Assembly: GCF_023159225.1 (NCBI RefSeq)
Contig: NC_063180.1
Coordinates: forward strand, 10,289,297 to 10,353,296
Origin: Perognathus longimembris pacificus
Lineage: Eukaryota; Chordata; Mammalia; Rodentia; Heteromyidae
Direction: 5' to 3'
Length of the DNA: 64,000 nt
The translations under genes and the position numbers were made by a program. Below, one piece after another: positions 1 through 10,314 of the stretch. Within the stretch, counting starts at the first letter, position 1. Each line of letters begins with the position of its first letter. The notes under the pieces were generated by a model, which was not told the DNA's origin, ran no database searches, and worked only from the letters and a program-made list of their open reading frames with translations.

Positions 1-585
1 GTGGATTACATTAATTGACTTGTGTATATTAAACCAACTTTGCATCCCTGGGATGAATCCAGTTTGATCATGGTGTATCATTTTTTTAATGACTTGTTGT
101 AGTCTATTAGCCAGAATTTTGTTGAGAATTTTTGCGTCTATGTTCATCAGGGAAATTGGTCTATAGTCCTCTTTCTGTGATGAGTCCCTGCCTGGTTTTG
201 GGATGAGGGTTATACTGGCTTCATAGAATGTGTCTGGGAGTGAATATTCTCTTTCAATTTCATTGAAGAATTTGAGAAATATTGGTGTGAGTTCTGTTTT
301 GAAGGCCTTGTAGAATTCTGTAGTGAATCCGTTTGGACCTGGCCTTTTCTTGGATGCGAGATCATTTATTGCCGTTTCTATTTCAATACTGGATATGGGT
401 CTGTTTAGAAGGTTTAAATCTTCATGGTTGAGTTTGGGGTTATGAATTTTTTCTAGGAAATCCTCCATTTCTTCCAAGTTCTCAAGTTTGTTGGCATAAA
501 GGTTTGCAAAATAGTCCCTTATTATTTTCTGAATTTCGGTTATTTCTGTGGTGATGTTGCCTGTTTCATGTCTTACATTCAGCAG
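1..585 (-). pseudogene. L1 ORF2 fragment, reverse-transcriptase region, runs off left edge
   Basis: Read on the minus strand, this stretch is one open frame of about 190 codons with no stop that I can find. It encodes the start of the LINE-1 ORF2 reverse-transcriptase domain. Visible landmarks on the minus strand, in order, are [57 protein letters not shown] and [12 protein letters not shown]. These match the finger/palm entry of L1 RT; the catalytic YxDD box would lie beyond position 1, outside the window. L1 similarity ends near 580-590, where CpG-rich sequence of the opposite-strand L1 begins. Its lack of stops contrasts with the broken ORF1 and endonuclease next door. It may be the 3' part of the same inverted insertion or an independent, younger L1. 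Confidence 0.9.
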
Positions 586-1640
586 AGCCCTAGCTGAGTT
601 CCCTCCAACATCGCAGTTTTCCCACCCCAGTGAAACTTTTACCCCTAGATAGACAGCCCAAATAAGTTCTAACAGTACAGGGATTCCGGCCAGGAAGAAA
701 AAATCAACTTTGCTGGTCTGAAATCACAGATTTGAGCTCCAGGCGGCATCCAGCTGCCACACCAGTGCCACCAATGGCACAGCGCTGTGCACCCCGCGCA
801 GCTCAATGGAGACCACGGAGAAATTCTCCAGATGGCACCATACAGACAGACCACAGGCTGAGCACGGATGGGCTGAAATTGAAGAGACAGTGTGAGTACT
901 CCCACAAAAGACAGTGTCACTCGCGCCCACAGAGCAGCTCCTTCCCCAACCGCCAGAGCAAAGCGCCATCTTTGACACTGACAAAGGGTTAGACCAGACT
1001 GGAGCTAAAGCCTGCCTGGGGAAAGCAAGGACAAAGCGGCCATCTTTGAGAAGGGCAAGAGGGACCAATCAGTGAGAGCCAGCTTCGCCCAGGAGAACAC
1101 CTCCAGCCCAGGTGGGAGGGTTGTCCTGGGCCTCAGCTTGGCTGGAGGTGACCGCCCTGCCCGCTGTAATTCCTAAATTAAAAGCAAAAGCTGCGAGCAG
1201 CTATCTGCTGCACGGAACAGCCACATGGGAGAACAAACTTCCCGAGACAGATAAATGGTCCCATTTAGAAGCCCAATTCCCAGCTCGAAACGGAGCTGAA
1301 CTCCATATCCAGCTCTGCCCAGAAGGCCGCCCCCGCCCAGGAGGGAGGAACCTCCCCCAGCCAAGTGACTCTCAGCCTGGTAAACCAGGCATGAGGCTCC
1401 CCGCCATACTGAGTACACAACCTATTCAAAGCCCGGTGTTAAAGGCAGGGGCCTTACAGCAGAGGGGAGGAGCCATGGTTCCCAAGACTGTACATGTCCC
1501 CATCTACAGTGGACGCCCACAGAACCCCAGGATTTCACTAACAGGGGCAGAGGGTCAGATCAGATCCTCCCCCTGCAAACTGAAAGTAAGTCAAACCAGC
1601 CAAGTGGAAGAATAGACTGCAGACCATCGCAAGGAAACCT
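586..1640 (+). promoter_or_regulatory. L1 5' UTR, CpG-rich promoter region
   Basis: GC-rich, CpG-dense sequence ahead of L1 ORF1, in sharp contrast to the AT-rich window. Two similar blocks near 957-972 and 1034-1050 contain GCGCCATCTTTGA and GCGGCCATCTTTGA, whose complement resembles a YY1 core (AAGATGGC). YY1 sites are known promoter elements of human and mouse L1. The plus strand has a 167-codon open frame (1112-1615) and there are minus-strand frames (724-1068, 1173-1418), but none resembles a known protein. I treat them as chance frames in GC-rich DNA. Assignment as 5' UTR rests on position upstream of ORF1, composition and the YY1-like sites. Confidence 0.7.
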
Positions 1641-2347
1641 GAGACTGTAGAAAGCCCATCCAAACAAGGAAGGCTCTTTTGTTTGTTTGTTTATTTATTT
1701 TGTCTCAAAAGTTTTTTAAGCTTTCATTCATATTTTTATTTTTTTTCTGATATTTTCATTTCTGAAACATCATTGGTTTGTTTTTGTTTTCCATTTTCAC
1801 CTGTTGGTTCTATCAAGTTTTTAGGGTTTTTTTTGTTCTTTTTTCTTTTTCTATATTTTTTTCCTTTTTATTATTTTTTAAAATAATTTTTCTTGGTTAT
1901 GTGTATCTGTCTTTCAGTATTTTTTCTTTATTTCTTGTTATGTACTCTCTTTCTTTAAAAATTACTTTCCTATAAATATCACCTCCACTCTTTATTGCTA
2001 ACTCTCCATTGTCTATCATTTTAGCCTTGTTGTTTCTATTGATTCTCCTCTCCTTCACATTACCATATCACTGAAACTAAACCAAAATCATCACCCCCCC
2101 CATATATTTTACTCTAGTTTCTTTACTACCTCTAATTTACCCTCCTGACTTACTTATATGTCCTCCAGATCCCAATGACTTCTGGTTATTGGATAGAGGG
2201 TATCCCTGCTTAATTCGAGTGAAAGAAAGGGGTTCATAGAGAAAGCCAATCCAAAAGGAACTGAATATAAGAACAAAAATTGTTCATAGGGTTGTAACAG
2301 TAAATAAGTAACTACTGAATACAGGGCTCAGGATTGGTTGTTATATT
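1641..2347 (+). other. T-rich leader of the L1 5' region, no gene
   Basis: Between the CpG-rich 5' UTR and the nested insertion lies a T-rich then mixed AT-rich segment. Short frames here (1683-1886, 1778-1975) are low-complexity Phe/Leu strings and not credible proteins. It is most simply the ORF1-proximal part of the L1 5' UTR, though an unrelated insertion cannot be excluded. Confidence 0.5.
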
Positions 2348-2816
2348 GAAATGGTATTCTTTTATTTATTTTTGTTTTTGTTTTTGTTTTTATTATAAAA
2401 CTGATGTAGAGAGAGGTTACAGTTTCATACGTTAGGCATTGGATATGTTTCTTGTACTGTTTGTTACCTTGTCCCTCATACCCCCCTCCCCCCTCCCTCT
2501 TTCCCCCCCTGAGGTGTTCAGTTCACTTACACCAAACAGTTTTGCAAGTATTGCTTTTGTTGTTGTTTCTCTTATTTTACCCTTTGTCTCTCAATTTTGG
2601 TATTCCCTTTCAATTTCCTAATTCTAATACCAGTATACACGGTTTCCAATATACTCAGATAAGATTACAGAGATAGTGTAATTACAATCACAAGAAGGTG
2701 ATACAAGAACATCATCAATAGTAGAAACTAGAGATACACATGGGATGTTGAAAGTAGTTACAACTGTAATATAACAATCATTTCCATAAAATGGAGTTCA
2801 TGAAATTGCATTCTTT
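2348..2816 (-). mobile_element. 5'-truncated L1 3' end nested in the L1 5' UTR, with degenerate TSD
   Basis: On the minus strand this is the common L1 3' UTR of this genome: purine/G-rich tract (pyrimidines at 2480-2512 on plus), then the terminal motif next to a T-rich (A-tail) stretch at about 2360-2395. Flanking 15-mers GAAATGGTATTCTTT (2348-2362) and GAAATTGCATTCTTT (2802-2816) match at 13 of 15 bases and read as an aged target-site duplication. The inserted piece is then about 439 bp. Short frames at 2439-2621 and 2452-2676 lie inside it and are not genes. Confidence 0.82.
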
Positions 2817-2961
2817 AGGAACACTAAATATAATTTTATACAAAGGTATAAAAGGTATTTGTATATAATTGTGAACTTCTAAGATTTACACAAGAGTGTT
2901 TGGTAAGGTCTGCTTTGGGTCTTAAACAGTGCTCACAGGTGCTTGTAGATGAGCATTCCCA

Positions 2962-4280
2962 ATGCAAATGGGCAGAAGAAGCACAAGAAAGATGGCAAAC
3001 AATGGAGTCCTATCTCCCACTCAAAACAAGCAGGAAGCAGAGCAGTCAATCAAAGACATAGAAGATAACCCTCAGAAAGCTCTACAATGTCTACTGATAA
3101 GCATGTTAAATGAAAAGTTTGAATCAATAGAGCAATCCTTCCATAAAGTAATAGATGATTTTATGCCTTCAATAAATAGAAAGATAAATGAAATTCAAGA
3201 GTCAAATGAAAAGATAGCTACCCAGCTTAAAGATTTGAGAGACAGCATTAAAAACCAAATTAATGAAGTAAAGAAGTCCATGCAAGATCTAAGAGATGAC
3301 ATGGAAACCATCAGGAAAGACCAGTCAGAAGGAAAAGAGATTCAAAATCAAGTAGCTAGCCTACAGTCCTGACTAACTGAAGCAGAAGATCAAATCTCAG
3401 GAGCTGAAAATTCCCTAGAATCTATGGAGAAAGATCAAAAATCAATACAAATCCAGTCCAATCAACAAAACATATAGCTATAGGAGATTCAAGACACGAT
3501 CAGGAAGCCCAATTTAAGGATAATAGGTATTGAGGAAAACTTGTAGAAAGAAGTTAATGGGATAGGCAACCTATTTAACAGAATACGAGCTGAGAACTTC
3601 CCAAATATCCAGAGGAAAGGCCTATACAGATACAAGAAGCATTTAGAACCCCAAACCATCCAGAAAAGAATAGGAAATCCACCCAACACATTGTGATAAA
3701 AACAGGATCAGTAGAGTACAAGGAAAGAATCCTTAAATCTTTTTGGGAGAAGAAAACAATCACATATGGGCTGGGGATATAGCCTAGTGGCAAGAGTGCC
3801 TGCCTCGGATACACGAGGCCCTAGGTTCGATTCCCCAGCACCACATATACAGAAAACGGCCAGAAGCGGCGCTGTGGCTCAAGTGGCAGAGTGCTAGCCT
3901 TGAGCGGGAAGAAGCCAGGGACAGTGCTCAGGCCCTGAGTCCAAGGCCCACGACTGGCCAAAAAAAAACAAAAACACAACAATCACATATAAAGGAAAAG
4001 CAATCAGAATTACCCCAGACTTCTCAGCACAGACCATGAAAGCAAGGAGAGCCTGGAATGAGGTATACCAAACACTAAATAAAAATAACTACCAGCCAAG
4101 AATACTGTACCCAGCCAAACTCTCATTCATAGCCAAAGGTCAAATAAAAGTCTTCCACCATAAGGAAAAACTGAAACAATATATCTCCACCAAACCAGCC
4201 TTTTAGAAAATCCTCAAAGATGTACTATACAGGGAAAATAATCAAGATCCCAATACAGACAGAGAAATGAACCCTAATTA
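2962..4280 (+). pseudogene. L1 ORF1 (RNA-binding chaperone ORF1p), disrupted
   Basis: ORF1p is the coiled-coil trimeric RNA-binding protein that packages L1 RNA. The open part starts at ATG 2962 and runs 136 codons to TGA at 3370. Its Lys/Glu-rich heptad-like stretch (about residues 45-135) is the coiled coil. After the stop, recognisable ORF1p sequence continues: SEAED-like region near 3385, an I-G-I-E-E segment near 3520, RAENFPNIQ near 3590, a broken RHIVIK-like segment near 3690, then, after the SINE, ITPDFSAQTMKARRAWNEVYQ near 4005-4070 and QPRILYPAKLSFIAKGQIKVF near 4095-4155. Stops occur at 3370, near 3473, 3479 and 3544, and the SINE splits the C-terminal domain. It is not functional. 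Confidence 0.92.
3768..3977 (+). mobile_element. IDL-Geo-type dimeric SINE, young, inserted in L1 ORF1
   Basis: Left ID-like arm begins GGGCTGGGGATATAGCCTAG (pol III A-box region), with a B box GGTTCGATTCC near 3826. The right arm begins GGCCAGAAGCGGCGCTGTGG and ends at an A-rich tail. A perfect 13-bp target duplication AACAATCACATAT lies at 3755-3767 and 3978-3990. It carries the GCGGGAAGAAGCC variant of the right arm, shared with the copies at 12002 and 51728, which suggests one recent subfamily. The host L1 ORF1 sequence resumes exactly after the duplication. Confidence 0.95.
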
Positions 4281-4327
4281 GTAAACATCAGATCAAGAAA
4301 TGGAAAGACACAGCTTTTAACAAGATA

Positions 4328-5416
4328 ATGATAATGAAAGGAACAAACGATCATCTCTCAATCCTAACTCTCAACATTAATGGACTTAATTCTCCAATCA
4401 AATGACATAGGCTCATAAGTTGGATCAAAAATCAAGATCCATCTTTCTGCTGCCTCCAAGGACACATCTATCCAGCAAAAGAAAACATCTTCTAAAAGTG
4501 AAAGGCTGGAATCAAATCTATCAAGCAAATGGCCCCCAGAAGCAGGCTGAAGTTGCAATCCTAGCATCAGAAAAAATTGACTTCAAATTAAAAAAGGTAA
4601 GAAGAGACAAAGAAGGTTACTACATACTAGCAAAGGGATCTCACCTACAGGAAGATATAACCATTCTAAATATCTACACACCAAATGCAGGAGCACCCAA
4701 CTTCATCAAACAAACACTATTGACTCTAAAAACACTCATAGACCAAACACATTGATAGTTGGGGACTTTAATACTCTATTATCACCTCTGGACAGATCAA
4801 CATGCCAAAAACTGAACAAAGAAACCACAGAACTAAATAATTGCATAGACCAACTAGACTTAACTGACATCTACTGAGTATTCCACCCAGCAACAACAGA
4901 ATACACCTTCTTCTCCGCAGCACATGGAACATTCTCCAAAATAGATCACATCTTAGGCCACAAAGAAATTCTGTACAAATTCAGAAGTATCAAAACCATT
5001 CCCTGCATTCTCTCAGACTACAATGGAATAAAATTAGAGCTCAAATCAAACAGCCACCACAGAAAATCCTACAATTCATGGAGACTAAACAACACACTGC
5101 TGAACCATCAGTGGGTCATTGAAGAAATTAAAACCCAAATTCAAATGTTTATGGAATTCAACCAAGATGAGGACACAAAGTACCAGCTCCTTTGGGAAAC
5201 AGCAAAGGCAGTACTCTGAGGAAAATTTATATCTCCGAGTGCATACACCAACAAACTGGAGAAACAGCAACTCAATAATTTGAGGAATCACCTTAATTTC
5301 CTTGAAAGAGAACAACCATCCAAACCCCAAATCAATAGATGGAAGCAAATAATTAAAATCAAATCTGAATTAAATCAATTAGAGACAAAAAAAACATCAA
5401 AAGTAATCAACAAATA
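4328..5416 (+). pseudogene. L1 ORF2 endonuclease domain, disrupted and truncated
   Basis: The APE-like endonuclease of ORF2p, which nicks target DNA for L1 insertion. In-frame ATGs lie at 4328 and 4334, followed by LTLNINGLNSP near 4365. A stop follows near 4405 and a frameshift near 4458, in the segment that normally carries the catalytic QETH box. The frame 4420-4755 continues the domain (GWNQIYQANG, VAILASEKIDF, ITILNIYTPNAGAPNF). A further shift near 4755 leads to VGDFNT and later KIDHILG. At 5013-5021 the SDH catalytic triplet reads SDY, so the histidine is lost. Similarity continues through the Z region to about 5416 and then stops. Extra stops are visible near 4869 and 5218. Dead copy. 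Confidence 0.93.
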
Positions 5417-6547
5417 GGCACTTTAACACAAATATGAACATGATGACTAAGTCAGGTGTTTGATTTATGTAAGTACTTCACAAAAGTTATCTAAATGCAA
5501 TTAGTGGATAGGTTTCAAAAATTAATTTTAAACAATTTAGAAGAAATATCCTGTGAAAACATTCTATTGGTGTGACCTGTAATGACTGTTTCTTCCAGTA
5601 GGCATGTTAGAAAATAACAAGAACAAAGAGTGTACACATCCATTCAAAATTTTTTTTTCTGATAAAATTAAATGTCTACATTTTTACTAAATGTTCAGAA
5701 CACATAATAAAAATCAGTGAAGGGAAATCAAGGCTTGTGGAAAATTACAGTAAAGTCTCATTGCTTGCCTATTCCACAACCTGATAAATTAATGAATGCC
5801 CATGTACTCAAGTAAACAGAAATGTTTCATCTACAAAGCCTCCAACTGTTTCCATTTCTGGAATGTGTGATGTGGGCTGATAATTGACAGCAAGAAATGC
5901 TCAATGTGTTGCTTAATAGTTACAGAAGCAAATTTCACTGAAAACACTTAAACAGTAGCATATGTTTAGATGGGTATCTGGTTGGCCTACTGTTTGATTT
6001 TGAACGTGTGTAATGCTTGCTTTTTCTTTTCAGTAATTTGACACATTATATTGAAATAAGTATGTAGCATTGATAAAATTCATGAAAGCTTACATTTTAT
6101 AAGAGAAAAAATCATGCAAGGTAGTAAAAGGGAAGTGGATCAAGAATAAGGTACTCTGTTCTTTCTCCCATCTCCCATTCATCAGCAAGTAACAATCAGG
6201 TTAAAATTTAGATAATTCGTATTATTCATAACATGATGTTCTATGATGCAGCAACAGACCCCAAAAAATTACTCCTAAAGGGAATATAAAGTCCAATTTC
6301 CAAGAGCTTCTGTTTACAGTACCTTCAATGGATCAATAAATATCCTTGTTTTGTGTATGGTTTTCTAGTTAAAAGATCAACTTCTGTCTTAGGAAAGCCA
6401 GTCTAATACACTAATGTATATGCCCTTTTTGTGTTTGGAAAGAATAATCAACTACACTCCAACAATGCATTTGGGAATCATTTAAAAGAGAAAACAGCAA
6501 GAAGAAATCATACTGTGAACATGACAGTATTAAATACATTGTGATGA
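5417..6547. other. anonymous AT-rich sequence
   Basis: Begins where L1 similarity ends. No long frame, SINE or LTR landmark that I recognise. Confidence 0.5.
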
Positions 6548-6630
6548 CTAGAGGTGAATCTCAGTGGTGCAGCACTTTGCTAGTATAAAGTCCTGGATTC
6601 AAACTTTAGTGCTGATAAATGAAACCAAAC
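6548..6630 (+). mobile_element. old ID-like tRNA-derived SINE fragment
   Basis: Contains GAATCTCAGTGGTGCAGCAC, an A-box region like ID elements, followed by CTGGATTCAAACTTTAGTG, a degraded B box. No target duplication found. A minus-strand frame over 6599-6823 is not credible as a gene. Confidence 0.55.
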
Positions 6631-7164
6631 CCAGTGACTTCAAACAGCACACATATTCACAGCATGAGACATAAAGCCAGAAAACTGAACATTGACTTGC
6701 TGAATCACAACTCGAAACATGTATCGGATAATTCCGGAATCCATGAATGATTACCATTTTAATACACATAAAAGTTTTGGAGGTAAAACATATTTCTTTC
6801 TGTTTTTCATAGTACGAATTCATCTAAGTTTAATCTCTTAACTCCTCATCTAAGTCTCACCATTAAAACATTTCCAGCCAAGAACTTGGTGAACTTTGTT
6901 TTATTCCTCAATCTGGTTTACAGTCCTCTGTTCTTTTAGAATAGAGCAGTAGCTCAAAATTACAGGAATTCAGATATTTATTCAAACAATCCTACAATTG
7001 CTAGGAATGAGAATTATATTCGATAACTTTTAATGGCACTTGTTGGTACTTTAAAAATCATATTAAATTTATTTTTAATTGTAGAAAAGACACTAAGATT
7101 AATTGAAATACTTTCTTTAAAAAGAAACTGCCACAATTAAAGTAAGTGTAACTTACTAAAGTCT

Positions 7165-7415
7165 GTGGTACTGAACTCAGGTACTGGCCAGCACTATACT
7201 ATAACACATGAGCCATGCTCTCAACCATTTTTTTTTTCTGTAATTACTCCTTGGATCAAGAATTGTGATTTGATGAGGGCCAGCCTCTGATGTTCTGATG
7301 TGGTCCTCATACATATGCCTCTTATGTAGCTGGAAGTAACTGAGACTTGATTATCATTCACTATTTGCCTGAGCCAGCCTTGAACTAGCTCCATATCTCT
7401 ATATAGAACAGCTTG
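7165..7415 (-). mobile_element. old antisense SINE(s), ID-like part then probable 7SL-like part
   Basis: Plus strand shows TACTGAACTCAGG and CATGAGCCATGCTCTCAACC, the complements of B-box and A-box regions, then a T-run and GAGCCAGCCTTGAACTAG, the complement of the 7SL-like CCAGCCTGG region. Strongly diverged, so boundaries are approximate. Confidence 0.45.
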
Positions 7416-7479
7416 GATTATACAAATGAGTTTAAATACCTCGACTGAAAATAACTTCAAAGTTATCCATGGTAGCATG

Positions 7480-7615
7480 TACTTCTAAACCAGCACTTGG
7501 AGGGGTAACTCTAAACCCAAAACTTGGAAGACTAAGGCAGGAGTTCAAGGACAGCCGATGTTACATTGAAATATCCTGTCTAAATCTAATGAAAATAAAA
7601 TGATAGTAATAATAC
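7480..7615 (+). mobile_element. old B1/7SL-derived SINE monomer
   Basis: Shows the ordered B1-like landmarks AGCACTTGGAGG, AGACTAAGGCAGGAGTTCAA, GGACAGCC and ATCCTGTCT before an A-rich end. Diverged, with no clear duplication. Confidence 0.55.
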
Positions 7616-8169
7616 CATCATGAAAGATTAATTGGCTCTTTAAAGCCAATTTAATTAATATGTCTCATGCCTGCTTATTTCCAATAAGAGAAAAGTTCCT
7701 TATCTCAGTATGCTCTGGCTTCTTCCTCTTTATCCCTTGAAATCTCCCACTATATTCAACAGCAAACTGGTAGCCACATCCATTCCCACTCCTGTGACTG
7801 CATACCTGCAATAAGCAGGAGAGATATAGAGTAGAAATTTTGAATTCGTAGTCTGAATCTGACAGAATAGATTTAAATGAGTCTGAACTTAACCATGCAG
7901 AGCTTATGTCTTAACACTTGACATCTTAACTGACTACAAATAAGATATTCTTAAAATCTCTAAGCTCACCTTCTGTCAATATGCAGGAGTCTGAATGATC
8001 CTACTTCAAAGTTTGGTTTTGAAAACTTAAAGTGTGCTTTCAAGTATTTACAAAGAAAGTGGTGCCTTTATGCTATTATTATGGTTACTAGTCTTATTAT
8101 TTCTATAATGATGACACTGATGATGCTAAGGAGGATGAGGGTAGCATTTGTGCATGGCATTGCCTCAAC
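7616..8169. other. anonymous AT-rich sequence
   Basis: No coding or repeat landmark that I can name. Confidence 0.45.
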
Positions 8170-8465
8170 CTATAAAACGTTTCTCTTTTCATTCATCATC
8201 CTAGTTGTCCTTCACATATGCCTCAAATATCATCTCTTTGAGAAAACATTCTGCAAAACTTCAGGTGGAGTGAAATGAAGTGCTCCCACAGTGCATATAA
8301 TTCTATGCTGACACATCATAAGTTCCTGTACAATTGGATTCTGTGATTGCCTGACATTTTCACTATGCTGTGAGTACTGTAAGCATAGAAAGTGCCTATC
8401 ACAATGCTGAGCATCATCATTACACAAACCGTTACCTTGCTCATAATATGTGTTCAACACCATTG
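8170..8465 (+). mobile_element. probable LINE-2 (L2) 3'-end fragment
   Basis: Ordered resemblance to the L2 3' UTR: TCATTCATCATCCTAG, GCCTCAAATATCATCTC, then CTGTGAGTACTGTAAGC (the L2 position of 'gaatgtaagctcc'), GTGCCTATCAC and ATGTGTTCAAC. Highly diverged, as expected for an ancient repeat. The frames 8081-8278 (+) and 8230-8502 (-) lie over it and are not genes. Confidence 0.45.
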
Positions 8466-9505
8466 CTGTTGAGCTTAGTCTCTGAAGACAAATATACAAC
8501 AATTTGTGCTTGTCAGGGTTCCTAGTACCATGTGTTCAGAATAGAACTCAGTGTGAGAGAAATTTAATTTAATTCCCCTAGCATTTCTAATTTACTTTTT
8601 CTGTGTTTATCCTAAAATATCCCAAACAGGTTTTTCCCCCGTTGGGATAATTGGTTCAGCACCCTCATCCTTCTGGTACTTCCAGTTAGCCTGTGTTGCT
8701 CTCACACATACTCGGAGGTTTCTGTCATTGTGGAATGCAGTGGACAGCCAATAGCAAGACTACATACTAACTGACTGCCTCCAACATGACTCCTGATGGC
8801 TCTCATCACATGTAAGATTTAAATTCAAACTATTCCACAAAAATATCCATGACCTCTAGAATACTGATCAGCTCTCCTGGTGTATGCAGTCAATGAAATG
8901 ATTTTATTTTCCCTTCATACATACTCTGTCTGACAGGTGGCATATTGTTATTTTAAGAAAGTAGCATCCTCTGAGTATTTAAGGGTTTCCTTTAAAGGTC
9001 CCAGTGTACCATTTTCACAAATCTTTTCTGCTGTCTTTAAGAACACATAGAATAAATTCTCCTGTAATACAACATAGAGATATTGGCATCTCTTAGGGTT
9101 ATGAAGATCAGATTAAGTATGAAAATTTAAAACAATGTCTGCTGAAAGATGCTAGTGCTTTACTGATATGTATGCAAAACTGGAAATTTTTTTCCAAGGT
9201 AGTTTCCTGATGACTACATCTCTGTGGGATATCCAGTTCTTCCCAGAACTTGCTTTCCCAGTATGACATTCTCTTTGCATTTTTAAAATGTTCTCACATT
9301 GTAGGACTGGATTGTGTTGACCCTTACTTTTGCAAGAAGGCAAATTAATATTGAAATAACCACTGCTAGACTAATAAGATTCCTGAAATCTCCAGTAAAA
9401 GAAATAGAACCTTTGCATTACTGAATCTATGAGACTCTAACTCTATCTGAAATTATATATGGCTTCAAATGGGAATTTTTATTTCATGGCATTAAAGAAT
9501 GATAG
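8466..9505. other. anonymous sequence with a possible MIR remnant near 9085-9150
   Basis: Around 9100, AGGGTTATGAAGATCAGATT followed by AAAACAATGTCTGC resembles the MIR 3' part. Nothing else is recognisable. Confidence 0.35.
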
Positions 9506-9738
9506 CTGGGCACTGGTGACTCACACATGTAATCCTAGCTATTCATGAGGTTGAGACCTGAGGATTATACTTCAAAGCCAGCTGGGCCATGAAACTCTGT
9601 GGGACTGTTATCTCCAATTAAGCACCAAAAAACTGGAAGTAGAGCTATAGCTCAAGAGGTAGAGCACTAGCTTTGACCTGAAGAGCTCACAGACAGCTCC
9701 CAGGCCTACAGTTCAGGCCCCATGACTGACAAAAAGAA
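9506..9738 (+). mobile_element. composite SINE: 7SL-like left arm plus tRNA-like right arm
   Basis: Left arm: CTGGGCACTGGTGACTCACA, TGTAATCCTAGCTATTC, GAGGTTGAGACCTGAGGAT, AAAGCCAGCTGGGCC, GACTGTTATCTCCAATTAA, the 7SL/B1/Alu order. Right arm: GAGCTATAGCTCAAGAGGTA (A-box region), then CCCAGGCCTACAGTTCAGGC (B-box region), then an A-rich end. This is the older dimeric family of the window. Its right arm resembles that of the younger ID-headed SINEs. Confidence 0.85.
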
Positions 9739-10249
9739 AAATAATGTTAATACTCACGGCAAGGAGAGTTGTGTGGAACTGATGTACAGTGGCACAGTGT
9801 GTACTCTTCTAAAAAGTTTAGAATTTTTTTCTAAAAGTAATTATTGAGCATTTTTGATTTGTTAAACATTGTAATAGTCAATTTGTGATTTTTAGATGGG
9901 CAGAAATGACTTTACTAAATTAAAATACCAATTTGAAATTAGTACTTTTTGCATTATACTACTTGCATTTAGTATGAACAGGTTAGACTGACTTAATGGC
10001 TTTTATATATATTTATATTCTAAGTTTAACATTGGTGGTCTTTTTAAACTGAGAATGCAAATAGATATGATTTTAGTGAGATTTTGTCACTATTTCTTAC
10101 ATTAAAATTTAAAAGTTGTACAATTTTATCCTCTAATTCTTTTGCTGAAATTTGGCTAAGACCTGATGCTATCTGTGATACTTAGAATAGAATTACCAAA
10201 TTCTGTGCTCAGCATGAGGAAAGTAACTCAGTAGTATTAAAGGTTGAGT
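9739..10249. other. anonymous AT-rich sequence
   Basis: No recognisable gene or repeat. Confidence 0.45.
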
Positions 10250-10298
10250 ATACACACACACACACACACATACACACACACACACATATATATATAAT
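10250..10298. repeat. (CA)n/(TA)n microsatellite
   Basis: CA repeats interrupted by TA, passing into a short TA run, immediately upstream of the solo LTR. Confidence 0.95.
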
Positions 10299-10314
10299 AA
10301 AAATCAACTGTTTA

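Larger units (their letters stand above)
586..5416 (+). mobile_element. LINE-1 5' portion: 5' UTR, ORF1, ORF2 endonuclease; no plus-strand RT or 3' end
   Basis: A plus-strand L1 that keeps its 5' UTR (586 to about 2960), a broken ORF1 (2962 to about 4280) and the N-terminal endonuclease part of ORF2 (4328-5416). It stops abruptly just after the endonuclease/Z region. Most L1 copies lose the 5' end, so retention of the 5' end with loss of the 3' end is the reverse of the usual pattern. It is interrupted by an antisense L1 3' end (2363-2801) and an IDL-Geo SINE (3768-3977). The ORF2 sequence missing between 5416 and the minus-strand fragment at 1-585 is only about 100 bp by protein alignment. 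This suggests both parts come from one insertion inverted during integration. Confidence 0.88.

Noticed and set aside
1112..1615. 167-codon plus-strand open frame, the longest ATG-initiated frame in the window
   Set aside because: It lies in the GC-rich L1 5' UTR, shows no domain, and its length is plausible by chance in CpG-rich DNA.
3768..3860. Left SINE arm as a functional tRNA gene
   Set aside because: It has A and B boxes but no convincing cloverleaf, and it is part of a dispersed dimer with A-tail and target duplication.
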